From the NCBI GenBank assembly GCA_903932145.1, contig CAIZFE010000086.1:248001-312000 (forward strand): 64,000 nt of DNA, read 5' to 3'. Below the pieces are notes generated by a model. The model was not told where the DNA came from. It was given only the letters and a program-made list of their open reading frames with translations, and did not search any database. Source of the stretch: an uncultured Rhodopila sp. (GTDB lineage Bacteria > Pseudomonadota > Alphaproteobacteria > Acetobacterales > Acetobacteraceae). How positions within the stretch are numbered: the stretch's first letter is position 1; each line of letters opens with the position of its first letter. Made by a program: the position numbers and the translations under genes. This document shows positions 15,787 to 25,025 of this stretch, in pieces.

Positions 15787-17733
15787 CTACACCAGAACTC
15801 GGTCCTGATGCGGAATCTGTATTCTGGCAATGGCTCGGCCCAAGTCTTCCGGACGCAGCGGCTTCGCCACGCTTTGCAACGACTTGGCGGCCAGCGGGGT
15901 CGCGAAGATTAGGGGCATCGTCGGAAATTCGGCCTTTATCGCATCGGCGAGCTCAGCCCCCGACATGTCCGGCATCGCATGATCGATGATCACGAGATCG
16001 ATGATTTTCTCGCGTCGCAAAATGTCGAGGGCCTGCTCACCCGACGTCGCGGCAAATGTCCGATAGCTCATATCGTTCAGCATCGCGGTGGTATTCATCA
16101 GCGCAAGCCGGTCGTGATCGACGGCCAATACGGCGAGTGGGCGGCCGTTCGAACCCGGTGGACTCGATCCCTTGGCGGACCCGGCAAAGCCGGCCACCCG
16201 GATGCTATCGACGGCGATGGGCAGCAGCAATTCGGCGACCGTTCCTTCGCCTTTTCGGCTCTTGAGGGTGAAGTGGCCACCTGATTGTTCCGCCAGGCCA
16301 TGCACCATCGATAAGCCCAGCCCGGTCCCCTTGCCAATGTCCTTGGTGGTAAAAAACGGTTCCATCGCCCGGGACAATGTGGCTTCGTCCATACCTTCGC
16401 CCCTGTCGGCCACCGTGAGGCATATATGACGATCAAACGAAGGCTCGCCATCGTGGTCTGAAAGGCTGGTTTCGGGTCTCGCCGCGATGATGATCGAACC
16501 GCCGTTTGGCATCGCGTCCCGTCCGTTCATCGCCAGATTCAGAATCGCGAGTTCCAATTGGTTCGGATCCACCCGGACCGGGTCCAGAAACCGCGGAAAC
16601 TGGATTTCGATCATGACCGACGGACCCAAACTGCGTTGCAGAAGGTCCGACATGCCATGCACAAGGGCCGACAAATCGACCGTTTCTGGCTTCAGGTCCT
16701 GGCGCCGTGCGAATGCCAGCATCCGTTGCGTCAGCATCGAACCGCGATGCGCAGCCTGGATCGCGTTCTCCAGCAGCGGCGTGATATTCGGGTCCGGCGG
16801 TAAGCGGCTTTGGAGAATCTCGAGACCGCCTAAAACCACTGTCAGAAGGTTGTTGAAGTCGTGGGCAACGCCACCTGTCAGTTGGCCGATGGCCTCCATC
16901 TTCTGGGACTGGAACAGCGAATCCCGCGCCCGCTCCAAATTAATCTGGGCTTCCCTGGCCTGAGTCATATCGCGGGTGATCTTGGCGAAGCCGATGATGG
17001 CGCCATCATCTCCGATGATCCGATCGATCACCACGTTGGCCCAGAATACATTGCCATCTTTACGAACGCGCCAGCCTTCCTTCTCAAACCGCCCCTCCCG
17101 GGCAGCGATGTCCAGCGCTCGCTGGGGTTCGCCTTTGGCTTTGTCTTCCGCAGTATAAAACATTGAAAAATGTTTGCCGATGATTTCGTGCGGCAGATAT
17201 CCCTTTATTCTTTGTGCGCCGGTGTTCCAATTACTGACATGACCGCGGGCGTCCAACATATAGACAGCATAATCAGTTACGCTTTGCACCAGTAACCTGA
17301 ATTCCTGTTCGCTGTGCCGCAGGGCTTCCTTGGCCGCCTGACGCTCCGTCAGGTCACGGGTGATTTTTGCGAAGCCGACCAGGCCGCCGTTCTCCAGGCG
17401 GATCGGATCTATGACAACATGGGCCCAGAACTGGCTGCCATCCTTGCGAACGCGCCAGCCCTCGTCTTCGAAAGTGCCGGTGCTGGCCGCGACCTCGAGC
17501 GCATGCGCGGGAAGACCGGAACGCCGGTCTTCCTCGGTATAAAAAACCGAGAAGTGCTGGCCGACGATCTCCGACGCCTGATAGCCCTTGAAGCGTTGGG
17601 CGCCGGTATTCCAGCTTGTAACGGTTCCGGAGCCATCAAGCATGTAGATGGCATAGTCGGCGATCGCATCGACAAGACGTTGATACAGGCCCGCCTCGGT
17701 CTGGGAAGCCTCGTTGCGGCCCTGGATTTCCAT
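15787..17733 (-). CDS. hybrid sensor histidine kinase (PAS-PAS-HisKA-HATPase-REC)
   Basis: A 648-residue soluble hybrid kinase. Two PAS domains (about 15-135 and 145-265) are near-duplicates; each has NTGAQR(F/I)KGY, (G/E)GWRVRKDG and GFAKITRD. The phospho-accepting site is [11 protein letters not shown] (about 295). The ATPase motifs are [17 protein letters not shown] and [13 protein letters not shown]-terminal receiver (about 525-640) carries the phospho-Asp in [13 protein letters not shown] and the Lys in [11 protein letters not shown]. There are no membrane segments, so it senses a cytoplasmic signal. No response regulator gene is adjacent, so phosphotransfer targets are unknown. The ATG at 17733 has a weak GGAAA site. 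Confidence 0.92.
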   Translation of the reverse strand: MEIQGRNEASQTEAGLYQRLVDAIADYAIYMLDGSGTVTSWNTGAQRFKGYQASEIVGQHFSVFYTEEDRRSGLPAHALEVAASTGTFEDEGWRVRKDGSQFWAHVVIDPIRLENGGLVGFAKITRDLTERQAAKEALRHSEQEFRLLVQSVTDYAVYMLDARGHVSNWNTGAQRIKGYLPHEIIGKHFSMFYTAEDKAKGEPQRALDIAAREGRFEKEGWRVRKDGNVFWANVVIDRIIGDDGAIIGFAKITRDMTQAREAQINLERARDSLFQSQKMEAIGQLTGGVAHDFNNLLTVVLGGLEILQSRLPPDPNITPLLENAIQAAHRGSMLTQRMLAFARRQDLKPETVDLSALVHGMSDLLQRSLGPSVMIEIQFPRFLDPVRVDPNQLELAILNLAMNGRDAMPNGGSIIIAARPETSLSDHDGEPSFDRHICLTVADRGEGMDEATLSRAMEPFFTTKDIGKGTGLGLSMVHGLAEQSGGHFTLKSRKGEGTVAELLLPIAVDSIRVAGFAGSAKGSSPPGSNGRPLAVLAVDHDRLALMNTTAMLNDMSYRTFAATSGEQALDILRREKIIDLVIIDHAMPDMSGAELADAIKAEFPTMPLIFATPLAAKSLQSVAKPLRPEDLGRAIARIQIPHQDRVLV

Positions 17734-18048
17734 TGCTATTTCCGATCATGGCAAGTGCCATTGTTCTGTAAAGCATTATGATCCGGGCGGAGAATGCGAA
17801 AATTCGTAGATTATATCTTGAAAATACGCTGATCCGGTTGGAACGTCCGCCCCGGAAGGCATCAGACGACTACTGTGTTAATTTGAAAATGGATATGTCT
17901 GAACAAATTGTAAAAATCGCGTGATGCCGTCTGACCGGAGGGCCATAAATCCGACTTCGTGTTAAATTCCGGGTGACGAAAATGCAGCGTGACCAGGTCA
18001 CATCCGCCGCCCGGTCACGCGCATATGCGGCGCACCTCCCCAACCCGG
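17734..18048. other. intergenic region upstream of the hybrid kinase
   Basis: AT-richer than its surroundings and without a credible ORF. It probably holds the promoter of the minus-strand kinase gene. GTGACC-A-GGTCAC at 17989-18001 is a perfect 13-base palindrome that could be an operator or part of a hairpin. Nothing else was recognised. Confidence 0.45.
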
Positions 18049-18070
18049 CCGGCGGGCTTTGGCCCGCCGG
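18049..18070 (-). terminator. possible terminator after the tartrate dehydrogenase-like gene
   Basis: CCGGCGGGC (18049-18057) pairs with GCCCGCCGG (18062-18070) around a TTTG loop, just beyond the stop codon of the minus-strand dehydrogenase gene. The stem is strong but no clear U-tract follows, so terminator function is inferred. Confidence 0.45.
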
Positions 18071-18089
18071 CGACGCAAGGCCTGGCAGC

Positions 18090-19166
18090 TTAGCGATTCA
18101 TGCCCCGAACCGCTTCGACAACCGCTTTTGTCACTTCCTTGGTTGTCGCCGTTCCACCCAGATCGGGCGACAAAATGCCGGCGGCGCAGACCTGCTCGAC
18201 CGCCCGCATCAGCAGGTCCGCGGCGGGTTTTTCACCCAGATGTTCCAGCATCATCGCGCCGGTCCAGAACGTCGCGACCGGGTTGGCGATGCCCTTACCG
18301 GTGATGTCGAAGGCGCTGCCGTGGATCGGCTCAAACATTGATGGGCTGCGGCGTTCCGGATCGATATTTCCGGTGGGAGCAATCCCGAGCGACCCGGCCA
18401 GCGCCGCAGCCAGATCGGACAAAATATCGGCATGCAGGTTTGTCGCCACGACCGTGTCGATGGTGCGCGGCTTGCGCACCATGCGCATCGTCATGGCATC
18501 CACAAGCTCCTTGTCCCACGTCACATCCTTGTAATCATGGCTGACCAGGGCGGCGATTTCGTCCCAAAACACCATGCCATGCCGCTGCGCATTCGATTTT
18601 GTGACAACTGTCAAATGTTTGCGCGGGCGTGAGCGGGCGATGTCGAAGGCAAAACGCATGATCCGCTCAACGCCACGGCGGGTGAAAATCGCGGTTTCCG
18701 TCGCGACTTCCTCGGGCAGCCCGCGATGCGTGCGCCCGCCCTGGCCGGCATATTCGCCTTCCGAGTTCTCACGGACAATCACCCAGTCCAGATCGCCGAT
18801 CCCGACGTCGCGCAACGGCGAGGTCACACCCGGCAAAATCCGCGTCGGCCGTACATTGGCATACTGATCGAAGCCCTGACAGATTTGTAGCCGCAGGCCC
18901 CAGAGTGAGATGTGGTCAGGAATGTTCGGGTCGCCAACCGCGCCAAAATAGATCGCATCGGCGGTGCGCAGCCACGCCAGGCCGTCGGCCGGCATGAACT
19001 CGCCATGCTTGCGGTACCAGTTCGATCCCCAGTCGTAGTGATCCACCACCAGCTTGAACGTGCCGTCACGCGAGGCGACGGCGTCCAGCACTTCCAGGCC
19101 GGCGTCGATGACCTCCGGTCCAATGCCGTCAGCGGGGACGGAGGCGATACGATAACTGCGGGTCAT
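18090..19166 (-). CDS. tartrate dehydrogenase/decarboxylase-like (beta-decarboxylating dehydrogenase)
   Basis: 358 residues from the ATG at 19166 (AAGGAA site). It belongs to the isocitrate/isopropylmalate dehydrogenase fold: VPADGIGPEVIDAGLEVLD at the N-terminus, LDWVIVRENSEGEYAGQGGR, VVTKSNAQRHG, and the metal/NAD-binding NLHADILSDLAAAL with SMFEPIHGSAFDITGKGIANP. The N-terminal HYDWGSNWYRKHGEFMP and IYFGAVGDP segments match tartrate dehydrogenases rather than LeuB. Such enzymes oxidise tartrate or D-malate with NAD, with or without decarboxylation. It stands alone; a longer upstream frame (to 19466) has no family similarity. Confidence 0.88.
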   Translation of the reverse strand: MTRSYRIASVPADGIGPEVIDAGLEVLDAVASRDGTFKLVVDHYDWGSNWYRKHGEFMPADGLAWLRTADAIYFGAVGDPNIPDHISLWGLRLQICQGFDQYANVRPTRILPGVTSPLRDVGIGDLDWVIVRENSEGEYAGQGGRTHRGLPEEVATETAIFTRRGVERIMRFAFDIARSRPRKHLTVVTKSNAQRHGMVFWDEIAALVSHDYKDVTWDKELVDAMTMRMVRKPRTIDTVVATNLHADILSDLAAALAGSLGIAPTGNIDPERRSPSMFEPIHGSAFDITGKGIANPVATFWTGAMMLEHLGEKPAADLLMRAVEQVCAAGILSPDLGGTATTKEVTKAVVEAVRGMNR

Positions 19167-19261
19167 ACGACGGTTCCTTGTTGCGATTGACGGCTTTCTA
19201 GCGTGGGTCGGCGCCGGAACCAAGTCGTGGCGGTGTGCGTTCGGATGTGATAAGATGCAAC

Positions 19262-19849
19262 ATGGTCGCACTTCGGAAGAACCCGCCCGCGCGCATGACT
19301 GTCGATGAGTTCCTCGCCTGGGACGCAGACGACGATAACGGCTGGCGCTGGCAGCTTGTCGATGGGGAGCCGGTTTCGATGGCTCCGGCAGCCGAGGTGC
19401 ATGGCGCGATCCAGATGGAATTGGGTGCGCTGCTGCGTAACCACCTGTTGGCCACGGGAAGACCATGCCGCGTCACCGGTGCCCCGGGTGTCGTACCGCG
19501 TATTCGCGCCAACGAAAACTTTCGCGTTCCCGACCTGGGCGTCACTTGCTCGCCGCCATCGGGGGGCGTGATGCTTCCCGAACCGGTGTTGCTGATCGAG
19601 ATTCTCTCGCCGGGTAACGAAGCGGCGACCTGGTCGAACGTGTGGGCATACACCACGATGCCAAGCGTGCACGAGATCCTGGTCGTCCGCAGTTCGCGGA
19701 TGGAGGTCGAGCTGTTTCGCCGGAATGGCGACAGCAATTGGCCGGATGCGCCGGTTGTCGTGCGCCCGCCGGCCAGCCTGGAACTGACCAGCATCGGGTT
19801 TGCAACGCCGGTGGCCGATCTGTACCGGACCACCGGCCTCTCCCGCTAG
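19262..19849 (+). CDS. Uma2-family (DUF820) putative nuclease
   Basis: A 195-residue protein of the Uma2 family, which has a PD-(D/E)xK nuclease-like fold. Seen are MTVDEFLAWD, WRWQLVDGEPVSMAPAAEVH, the acidic/catalytic stretch FRVPDLGVTC, and VLLIEILSPGNEAATW followed by PSVHEILVVRSSRMEVELF. These match the conserved Asp and Glu positions of the family. The biological role is unknown; many genomes carry stand-alone copies. The stop overlaps the 3' end of the convergent acyl-CoA dehydrogenase gene by four bases. The ATG at 19262 is chosen because the family start (about 10-15 residues before MTVDEF) is reached there. Confidence 0.85.
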   Translation: MVALRKNPPARMTVDEFLAWDADDDNGWRWQLVDGEPVSMAPAAEVHGAIQMELGALLRNHLLATGRPCRVTGAPGVVPRIRANENFRVPDLGVTCSPPSGGVMLPEPVLLIEILSPGNEAATWSNVWAYTTMPSVHEILVVRSSRMEVELFRRNGDSNWPDAPVVVRPPASLELTSIGFATPVADLYRTTGLSR

Positions 19850-21036
19850 CTGGACTCGATCGACATCGCGCCCGGCTCGCCGTTCCAGCTCATCGCGAAC
19901 AACCCATCCGCGGCGATCGCCCAGGGCGGCCGCAGGAACCCGGCAGCCCGCACGTCCTCGAACCAAAATCCCAGTGGTGAGTGCCGCGCATACGCGCCAC
20001 CGCCGGCGATGCGGCACAACCGGGTCATCACGGACTCCGCTAGAACGGCGATATTCGCTTTGGCCAGTGATGCTTCGTGGCGGGCGCGGCCGTTGCGTTC
20101 CATCGCGGTCAGCGCGGCCTCGTAACATTGATACATCAGCGTCGCCTCCCGGTGCGCCGCCGCCCATTCCATCTTCTCGAACGCCCGAAAACTCTCCGGA
20201 TGCTGACCACGCCGGATGAATTCGTCCCGCATGAACCGCATCGCGGCGTCGATAATCCCCAGGAACGGCGCCCCGAAACCCAGCGAGCCGGTGCCGCCGG
20301 TGCCCTCGAAAACATCGCGCCACGACCCCGGCCACGCCAGCCGCGTGGCCGGGTAGTTGTCGAAGGTGAACGCATGGCTGTTGGTCGCCGGCATGCCGTG
20401 TCCGTCCCACGCCGCCTTCAGGGTCATTCCGGTCGAGCCATCCCACGGCGTGCCGGCGACCTCCATAAAGAACCAGTCCGGCTCATCCGCACCCGGACGC
20501 CGGGCGGTCGTCAAGACATGCGTGGTGGCGCCGGAACCGCTGCCGAAATGCTTCTCACCCGAAATGCGAAAGCCGCCGTCGGCCGGTGTCGCCGTCGCCC
20601 GCGTCAGCCCGATATCGCCGCCGCTGCCGGGTTCCGAAGTGATCGTGCCCCACCACGCGCCGTCCAGCACACTGGCGAACACCGCGCGCCGCTGCGCCTC
20701 CCAGGCTTCGCGGCCGGTCGCGGGCATCGCCGGATCGCGCCAGAACGTCAACACGGTCGGATGCATGCTGGCGACCAGTGCCAGCGACGCGTCCCCCTGC
20801 GCCAACAACCGCAGCGCCTCACACTGCACGCGTGCCGACTTCTGCTGGCCTTGCCACCAGCCGCCGTATTCCTCCGGCACCGCCGCCAGATGCAACCCGA
20901 TCGCCTTCAGCGACGCCACATCCGCGGGATCGAGCGCCCGGCGCTGCTGCCGCTGCCGCCGGTCAGCCGCGAAGCCCCTGGCGAGTGTCCGGATATTCGC
21001 CAGCAATTCCTCAGCGTGCAGCATCCATTTCCCCAT
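19846..21036 (-). CDS. acyl-CoA dehydrogenase family protein
   Basis: 396 residues from an ATG at 21036, with an internal ATG at 21024 as an alternative. The fold is that of acyl-CoA dehydrogenases: DVASLKAIGLHLAAVPEEYGG, LALVASMHPTVLTFW, WGTITSEPGSGGDIG (flavin contact), GFRISGEKHFGSGSG, and a C-terminal helical bundle ending GGGAYARHSPLGFWFEDVRA. The usual catalytic Glu near the C-terminus is not obvious, so it may be closer to the DszC/hydroxylase-like branch that uses reduced flavin. Expected role: oxidation of an acyl-CoA or monooxygenation. It is convergent with and overlaps the Uma2 gene. Confidence 0.83.
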   Translation of the reverse strand: MGKWMLHAEELLANIRTLARGFAADRRQRQQRRALDPADVASLKAIGLHLAAVPEEYGGWWQGQQKSARVQCEALRLLAQGDASLALVASMHPTVLTFWRDPAMPATGREAWEAQRRAVFASVLDGAWWGTITSEPGSGGDIGLTRATATPADGGFRISGEKHFGSGSGATTHVLTTARRPGADEPDWFFMEVAGTPWDGSTGMTLKAAWDGHGMPATNSHAFTFDNYPATRLAWPGSWRDVFEGTGGTGSLGFGAPFLGIIDAAMRFMRDEFIRRGQHPESFRAFEKMEWAAAHREATLMYQCYEAALTAMERNGRARHEASLAKANIAVLAESVMTRLCRIAGGGAYARHSPLGFWFEDVRAAGFLRPPWAIAADGLFAMSWNGEPGAMSIESS

Positions 21037-21154
21037 TATTGCCCGGCCGGTCCGCACCCGGCCGACGCCATCGCCGTCCCTTACGGAAAGCGATTTCATG
21101 AGTGCGACAATGCACCCTGGACCGATACCGGCGATCCTCCGCCGCCGATACCGA

Positions 21155-23266
21155 TTAGTCCAGCCGGATGCGGCCGCCATCCTCGCGCGCGGCCTCGACC
21201 TCGCCGATCATCGCCGCGTTCACCCCGGCCGCCCGCAGCGCCTCCAGGCACGTCACCGCTCGGTTGGCCGGCAGTCCGAACAGCAGGCCGCCGGACGTCT
21301 GAGGATCCACCAGCAAGGCGGCTTCCGGCGCATCGCCGACCAGACGGCGGTTATCGGGCGCCAGACTGCTTTCGATGCCGTGGGCGGCGAGGGCGCGCGC
21401 ACCGGGCAGGGCGGGGATCGCCTCCAGCCGCAGCACGGCGCCCACACCGGACGCGTCCAACATCTCCTGCAGATGCCCAGCCAGCCCGAAGCCGGTGACG
21501 TCGGTCCCGGCGCGCGGCCGATGTTCCATGGCAATCCTGGCCGCGAGGGCGTTGGTCATGCGCATCGACTCAATCGCCGCCAGCAGCCATTGCGCCCGGG
21601 CGTTGCCGCGCATGTGGCCGGCCAGCACGATTCCGGTGCCGAGCGGCTTGGTTAGGATGAGCTGATCGCCGGGTTGCAGGCCGGATTTGCGCAGGATTTT
21701 GCCGGAATCGACCAGTCCGGTGACCGCGAAGCCCAGCGCGATCTCCGCCGCCTCGGCGGTATGGCCGCCCACCAGGGAGCAACCGGAGTCCAGCAGGACC
21801 TGGTTCGCGCCCTGAAGCATGGCCGTCAGATCAGCGTGCATCTTGCGCTTGGACCCGAATGGCACCGAGACGATCGCCAGCGCCGTCCAGGGCTGCGCCC
21901 CCATCGCATACAGGTCCGACAAAGCATGCGCCGCGGCAATCTGACCGAACACAAACGGATCGTCGAAAAAGGCGCGAAAGTGATCGACCGATTGGACCAA
22001 TAACTTGCCCAAGGGGGGCTTCAGCACCGCCGCGTCGTCCCGCGTCGTCAACAGGTCAGGATTTTCGCCAACCGGCAGGGCCGCAAGCACGGCCTCCAGC
22101 ACGTCGGCGCTGACCTTGGCGCCGCAGCCGCCGCAGCGCATCGGTCCGTCGGGACCGGGCGCCATCCGCATGTCGGTGTACATTCGCATCCAACGCCGGT
22201 CGATCCTGTCTTTCAGCCGCGCGACCGTCCGCCCCTGTAATGACAATCCATTCCGCCAGGCGACCGCGCGGCCGCTGCCCAGGCCCAGGATCGCCAACGC
22301 GTCCCGCTGCGGTTTCCATGGTCTCAGCGGCTGCCCGGCTGTCGCCCGCCGCAGGTTTTCGGCCAAGGGCGCGCCCGCCCGCACCGCCCAAACGCCAGCC
22401 TTCGGGCGAGGGGCGCCGTCCAGCGCCGCGCAGTCCCCGGCCGCGAAGATATGGGGATGGCTGATGCTTTGCAGATCCCGTGTCACGCGCATGCAGCCGG
22501 TGCGATCGCAGGCAACACCTGACGCCGCAAGGAAGGCCGGCCCCTCCACCCCGGTGGCCCACAAAGCCGTCGCGACCTCGATAAACGTGTCATCCGACAG
22601 CAGCAGGCGGTTCGGTTCCAACGCGATTGCCGTCACGCCGCTGACCAGTTCCACACCCGCATCGACCAGCGCCTGGCGCACCGCGCGGCGAACGGAGGAC
22701 GGCGCCGTGGCAAGCAGTTCCGGCGTCGCGGAGACCAGCACCAGCCGCAGTTGGCCGGCAAACCGCGCCGCCAGCGCCAGCGCCAATTCCACTCCGCCGG
22801 GTCCGCCGCCGACGACGGCGATGCGGGAACCGGCGGGCAGGTCCGCCTCCAACCGGTGCAACCGGTTCAGAAACCCGCCAATCGGCTTGACCGCGATCCC
22901 GTTGCCGTCCGGTGTGACCGGAATCCCCCCGACATCGACGGAAAGCAGGTCGAACGGTAGGTCGGGGCGGCCGGGCAGGGTGATGGTGCGGGCTTGGGGA
23001 TCAAACGCCGTCGCCTCGGCCAGGATCAGCCGCGCATTCGCCATCGCGGCCAGGGGCGCCAGGTCGATATGGGCTTCCGCGTGGGTGTATTCGCTGCGGA
23101 TCAGCCCCGGCAGCATGCCGGAGTAGGGCGTTTCAGGCTCCCGCCCGATCAAGGTCAGCCGCACGCCGGGTTCCGGGCGCATCGCAAAACGGCGGAGCAC
23201 CTCGACATGGGCATGGCCGGCGCCGAGGAGGACAATGTCGGTTTCGACGGGTTGGGACGGTTGCAT
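21155..23266 (-). CDS. selD: selenide, water dikinase fused to an NADH-dehydrogenase-like FAD domain
   Basis: 703 residues. Residues 1-380 form a pyridine-nucleotide-disulfide-oxidoreductase-like domain with FAD motif IVLLGAGHAHVEVLRR, NAD motif IAVVGGGPGGVELALALA and C-terminal FAD motif HPHIFAAGDCAAL. Residues about 385-703 form SelD, which makes selenophosphate from selenide and ATP: RCGGCGAKV (active Cys region, Cys rather than Sec), LTTRDDAAVL, SDLYAMGAQP, SLVGGHTAEAAE and GTDVTGFGLAGHL. This fusion is a known SelD subtype; the FAD domain may supply reduced selenium. No selA, selB, selU or tRNA-Sec was seen in the window. Confidence 0.93.
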   Translation of the reverse strand: MQPSQPVETDIVLLGAGHAHVEVLRRFAMRPEPGVRLTLIGREPETPYSGMLPGLIRSEYTHAEAHIDLAPLAAMANARLILAEATAFDPQARTITLPGRPDLPFDLLSVDVGGIPVTPDGNGIAVKPIGGFLNRLHRLEADLPAGSRIAVVGGGPGGVELALALAARFAGQLRLVLVSATPELLATAPSSVRRAVRQALVDAGVELVSGVTAIALEPNRLLLSDDTFIEVATALWATGVEGPAFLAASGVACDRTGCMRVTRDLQSISHPHIFAAGDCAALDGAPRPKAGVWAVRAGAPLAENLRRATAGQPLRPWKPQRDALAILGLGSGRAVAWRNGLSLQGRTVARLKDRIDRRWMRMYTDMRMAPGPDGPMRCGGCGAKVSADVLEAVLAALPVGENPDLLTTRDDAAVLKPPLGKLLVQSVDHFRAFFDDPFVFGQIAAAHALSDLYAMGAQPWTALAIVSVPFGSKRKMHADLTAMLQGANQVLLDSGCSLVGGHTAEAAEIALGFAVTGLVDSGKILRKSGLQPGDQLILTKPLGTGIVLAGHMRGNARAQWLLAAIESMRMTNALAARIAMEHRPRAGTDVTGFGLAGHLQEMLDASGVGAVLRLEAIPALPGARALAAHGIESSLAPDNRRLVGDAPEAALLVDPQTSGGLLFGLPANRAVTCLEALRAAGVNAAMIGEVEAAREDGGRIRLD

Positions 23267-23509
23267 CGGTGCACCCTAGCCCGGGTGGTGCGAGTCGGCG
23301 CATCCGGTGTCAACGCCACCGTGCCGGGTGGTTCTCATTTTCGCGAGACCTGCCATGGCGCGGTCATGGCCATCGATTTGACTCCGGATCCAAAGGGCGA
23401 CCGGCGCCGCGCCATGTTGCAGTTTGATGACGATACGCATACGGTACTGACCGCTTGGCCCTGCGGTCTGTTTGTTCCGGGCTGCGGCGTAGTGCTTCGA
23501 GGGTTAACG

Positions 23510-24289
23510 ATGATTGAATATCTGTACAGTTTCAGCGCCTTGGGCGTGGCGGTGTTATTCACCGGCGTCATGCTGGGGTTTTCGCTGGCGGCGCCGTTTG
23601 TCGGGCGATGGCTGGGCTTTAATGCGAGTTCCAAGGAGAAGGCGGACATCATCGGACGGTCGCAGTCGTCCGTGCTGTCGTTTTGTGCTCTGACGCTGGC
23701 GTTTTCCCTGGTCCAGGTGCAAGGCAATTTCCGTCAGACGGAGCAGATCGTGCACAAGGAAGCCAGCACCGTCCTGCTGTTGGAACACCAGCTTATACGG
23801 CTTGGATCTCCGGGCGCTGATTCGCCGCGCACATTGTTGCGGGCTTATGCGGACTCGATCATCCAGGATGATTGGCCGGCGATGAGGCATGAGGAACTGA
23901 GCGATCAGGCGACCGCCGCCTTCCGGTTGCTGTCCGACGCCATCTCCGTCCTGCAACCCACGCCGGGCCGCCAGCAGGTAGCCTATGCGGATACCGTGAA
24001 GTCGTTGGATAGTTTGTTCGAAACGTGCGGTCTGCGGCGTGCGGCAGCCACCATCAAACTGTCGTTTCCGTTCTGGTGCCTGGCGTTGGTCCTGCTCACG
24101 ACGGTTGTTGGACTGAATCTGATGGTGGTGCCGCTCCCAACCAATCTGGCATCGGCGGTGATACCCTGCGTTGTCCTGTCGCTGCTGGCAGCGGTTGTCT
24201 TCATCACCGACCGGCCCTTCCTGGGCCACACGAGCATTCCGCCGACCTCGATGGAACGCGTGCTGATCGAGATGAACACACCCCGGTGA
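23510..24289 (+). CDS. DUF4239-type (bestrophin-like) membrane protein
   Basis: 259 residues from ATG 23510. Two N-terminal helices (FSALGVAVLFTGVMLGFSLA and SVLSFCALTLAFSLVQV) are followed by a cytoplasmic-type helical domain (VHKEASTVLLLEHQLIRLG, LRAYADSIIQDDWPAM) and two C-terminal helices (CLALVLLTTVVGLNLMVV and SAVIPCVVLSLLAAVVFI). The layout matches the DUF4239 family, distantly related to bestrophin channels, whose role is unknown. Upstream in-frame extension (to 22994) overlaps selD antisense and is not expected to be coding. The ribosome site is GAGGG. Confidence 0.75.
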   Translation: MIEYLYSFSALGVAVLFTGVMLGFSLAAPFVGRWLGFNASSKEKADIIGRSQSSVLSFCALTLAFSLVQVQGNFRQTEQIVHKEASTVLLLEHQLIRLGSPGADSPRTLLRAYADSIIQDDWPAMRHEELSDQATAAFRLLSDAISVLQPTPGRQQVAYADTVKSLDSLFETCGLRRAAATIKLSFPFWCLALVLLTTVVGLNLMVVPLPTNLASAVIPCVVLSLLAAVVFITDRPFLGHTSIPPTSMERVLIEMNTPR

Positions 24290-24417
24290 CCCTTGCGGCG
24301 ACTGATCGGCCTGCCGGCGTCTGAAATGACGCGGCAAGCCATCATGCCGCTTTGATTGGCAATGCCTCGGCACTTTGGCCTTTGCTATGCAATTGTGGCC
24401 GGTTCGGGGAGTGGGGG

Positions 24418-24945
24418 ATGCTGAATAAACTGGCGCATGTCGATTACCTGTTGATCGACAGGCTCTGTCAGCCGGTCGCGGACTGGATTTTTCAGGTGTT
24501 CACGTCCGATTGCTTCCGTACGGCCCGTTTGTGCATGGATCTCTCCGCTTTAATGTGGATTCTGTCGCAGGCCCACAGCGCGGTCATGGCGGCAAGACGC
24601 GGCGTTCCGGGCCTCATGGCCTTTCAGGTCGCGTTGATCGTGATCGGTCTCGGATCCATCATGACCCTGAGATGGGTGTTCGAGCGCGGCGGTGGCAACC
24701 ACGGCGGCCGGGTTAATCCGCTGCGCGCGCCGATGTTTCCGCAACGCTTCGCGTGTCTGCTGTGGGTGGCGCTACAGGTGTTCCAGGCCTCGCGGGTGCC
24801 ATTCGACCTGGTCGCTCTGGCCCGTGTGCTGGTGGCGGGGTTCGCGACGGTCGGCGTGTATATCGGGGCCTGTTCGAACCGCCCGCCTGTTCGGTGGGAC
24901 TATCGTTCCGGGATCTGGCGTCCGGCCGAGGCGCGTGGCCGCTAA
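24418..24945 (+). CDS. hypothetical membrane protein
   Basis: 175 residues starting at an ATG preceded by GTGGGGG. Hydrophobic segments are visible at LMAFQVALIVIGLGSIMTL and around FACLLWVALQVF and LVALARVLVAGFATVGVYIG. It carries a Cys-rich end (GACSNRPPVRWDYRSG). It follows the DUF4239 gene by 128 bases on the same strand. No family recognised. Confidence 0.6.
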   Translation: MLNKLAHVDYLLIDRLCQPVADWIFQVFTSDCFRTARLCMDLSALMWILSQAHSAVMAARRGVPGLMAFQVALIVIGLGSIMTLRWVFERGGGNHGGRVNPLRAPMFPQRFACLLWVALQVFQASRVPFDLVALARVLVAGFATVGVYIGACSNRPPVRWDYRSGIWRPAEARGR

Positions 24946-25025
24946 ATCCCGGCAAGCCGACGCAGGGCGATTGGGGCCACTGCTTCGATCAGTACGAATA
25001 CGTCAGCGCCGGTCGCCGCATTGGC

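Noticed and set aside
19163-20446. 427-residue minus-strand ORF overlapping Uma2 and the acyl-CoA dehydrogenase
   Set aside because: Translation is Arg/Gly/Asp-rich without motifs, and it overlaps two genes with clear family signatures.
22994-23509. Long N-terminal extension of the DUF4239 gene
   Set aside because: It runs antisense to selD and its translation has the Gly/Arg-rich composition of shadow frames; ATG 23510 starts the first membrane helix.
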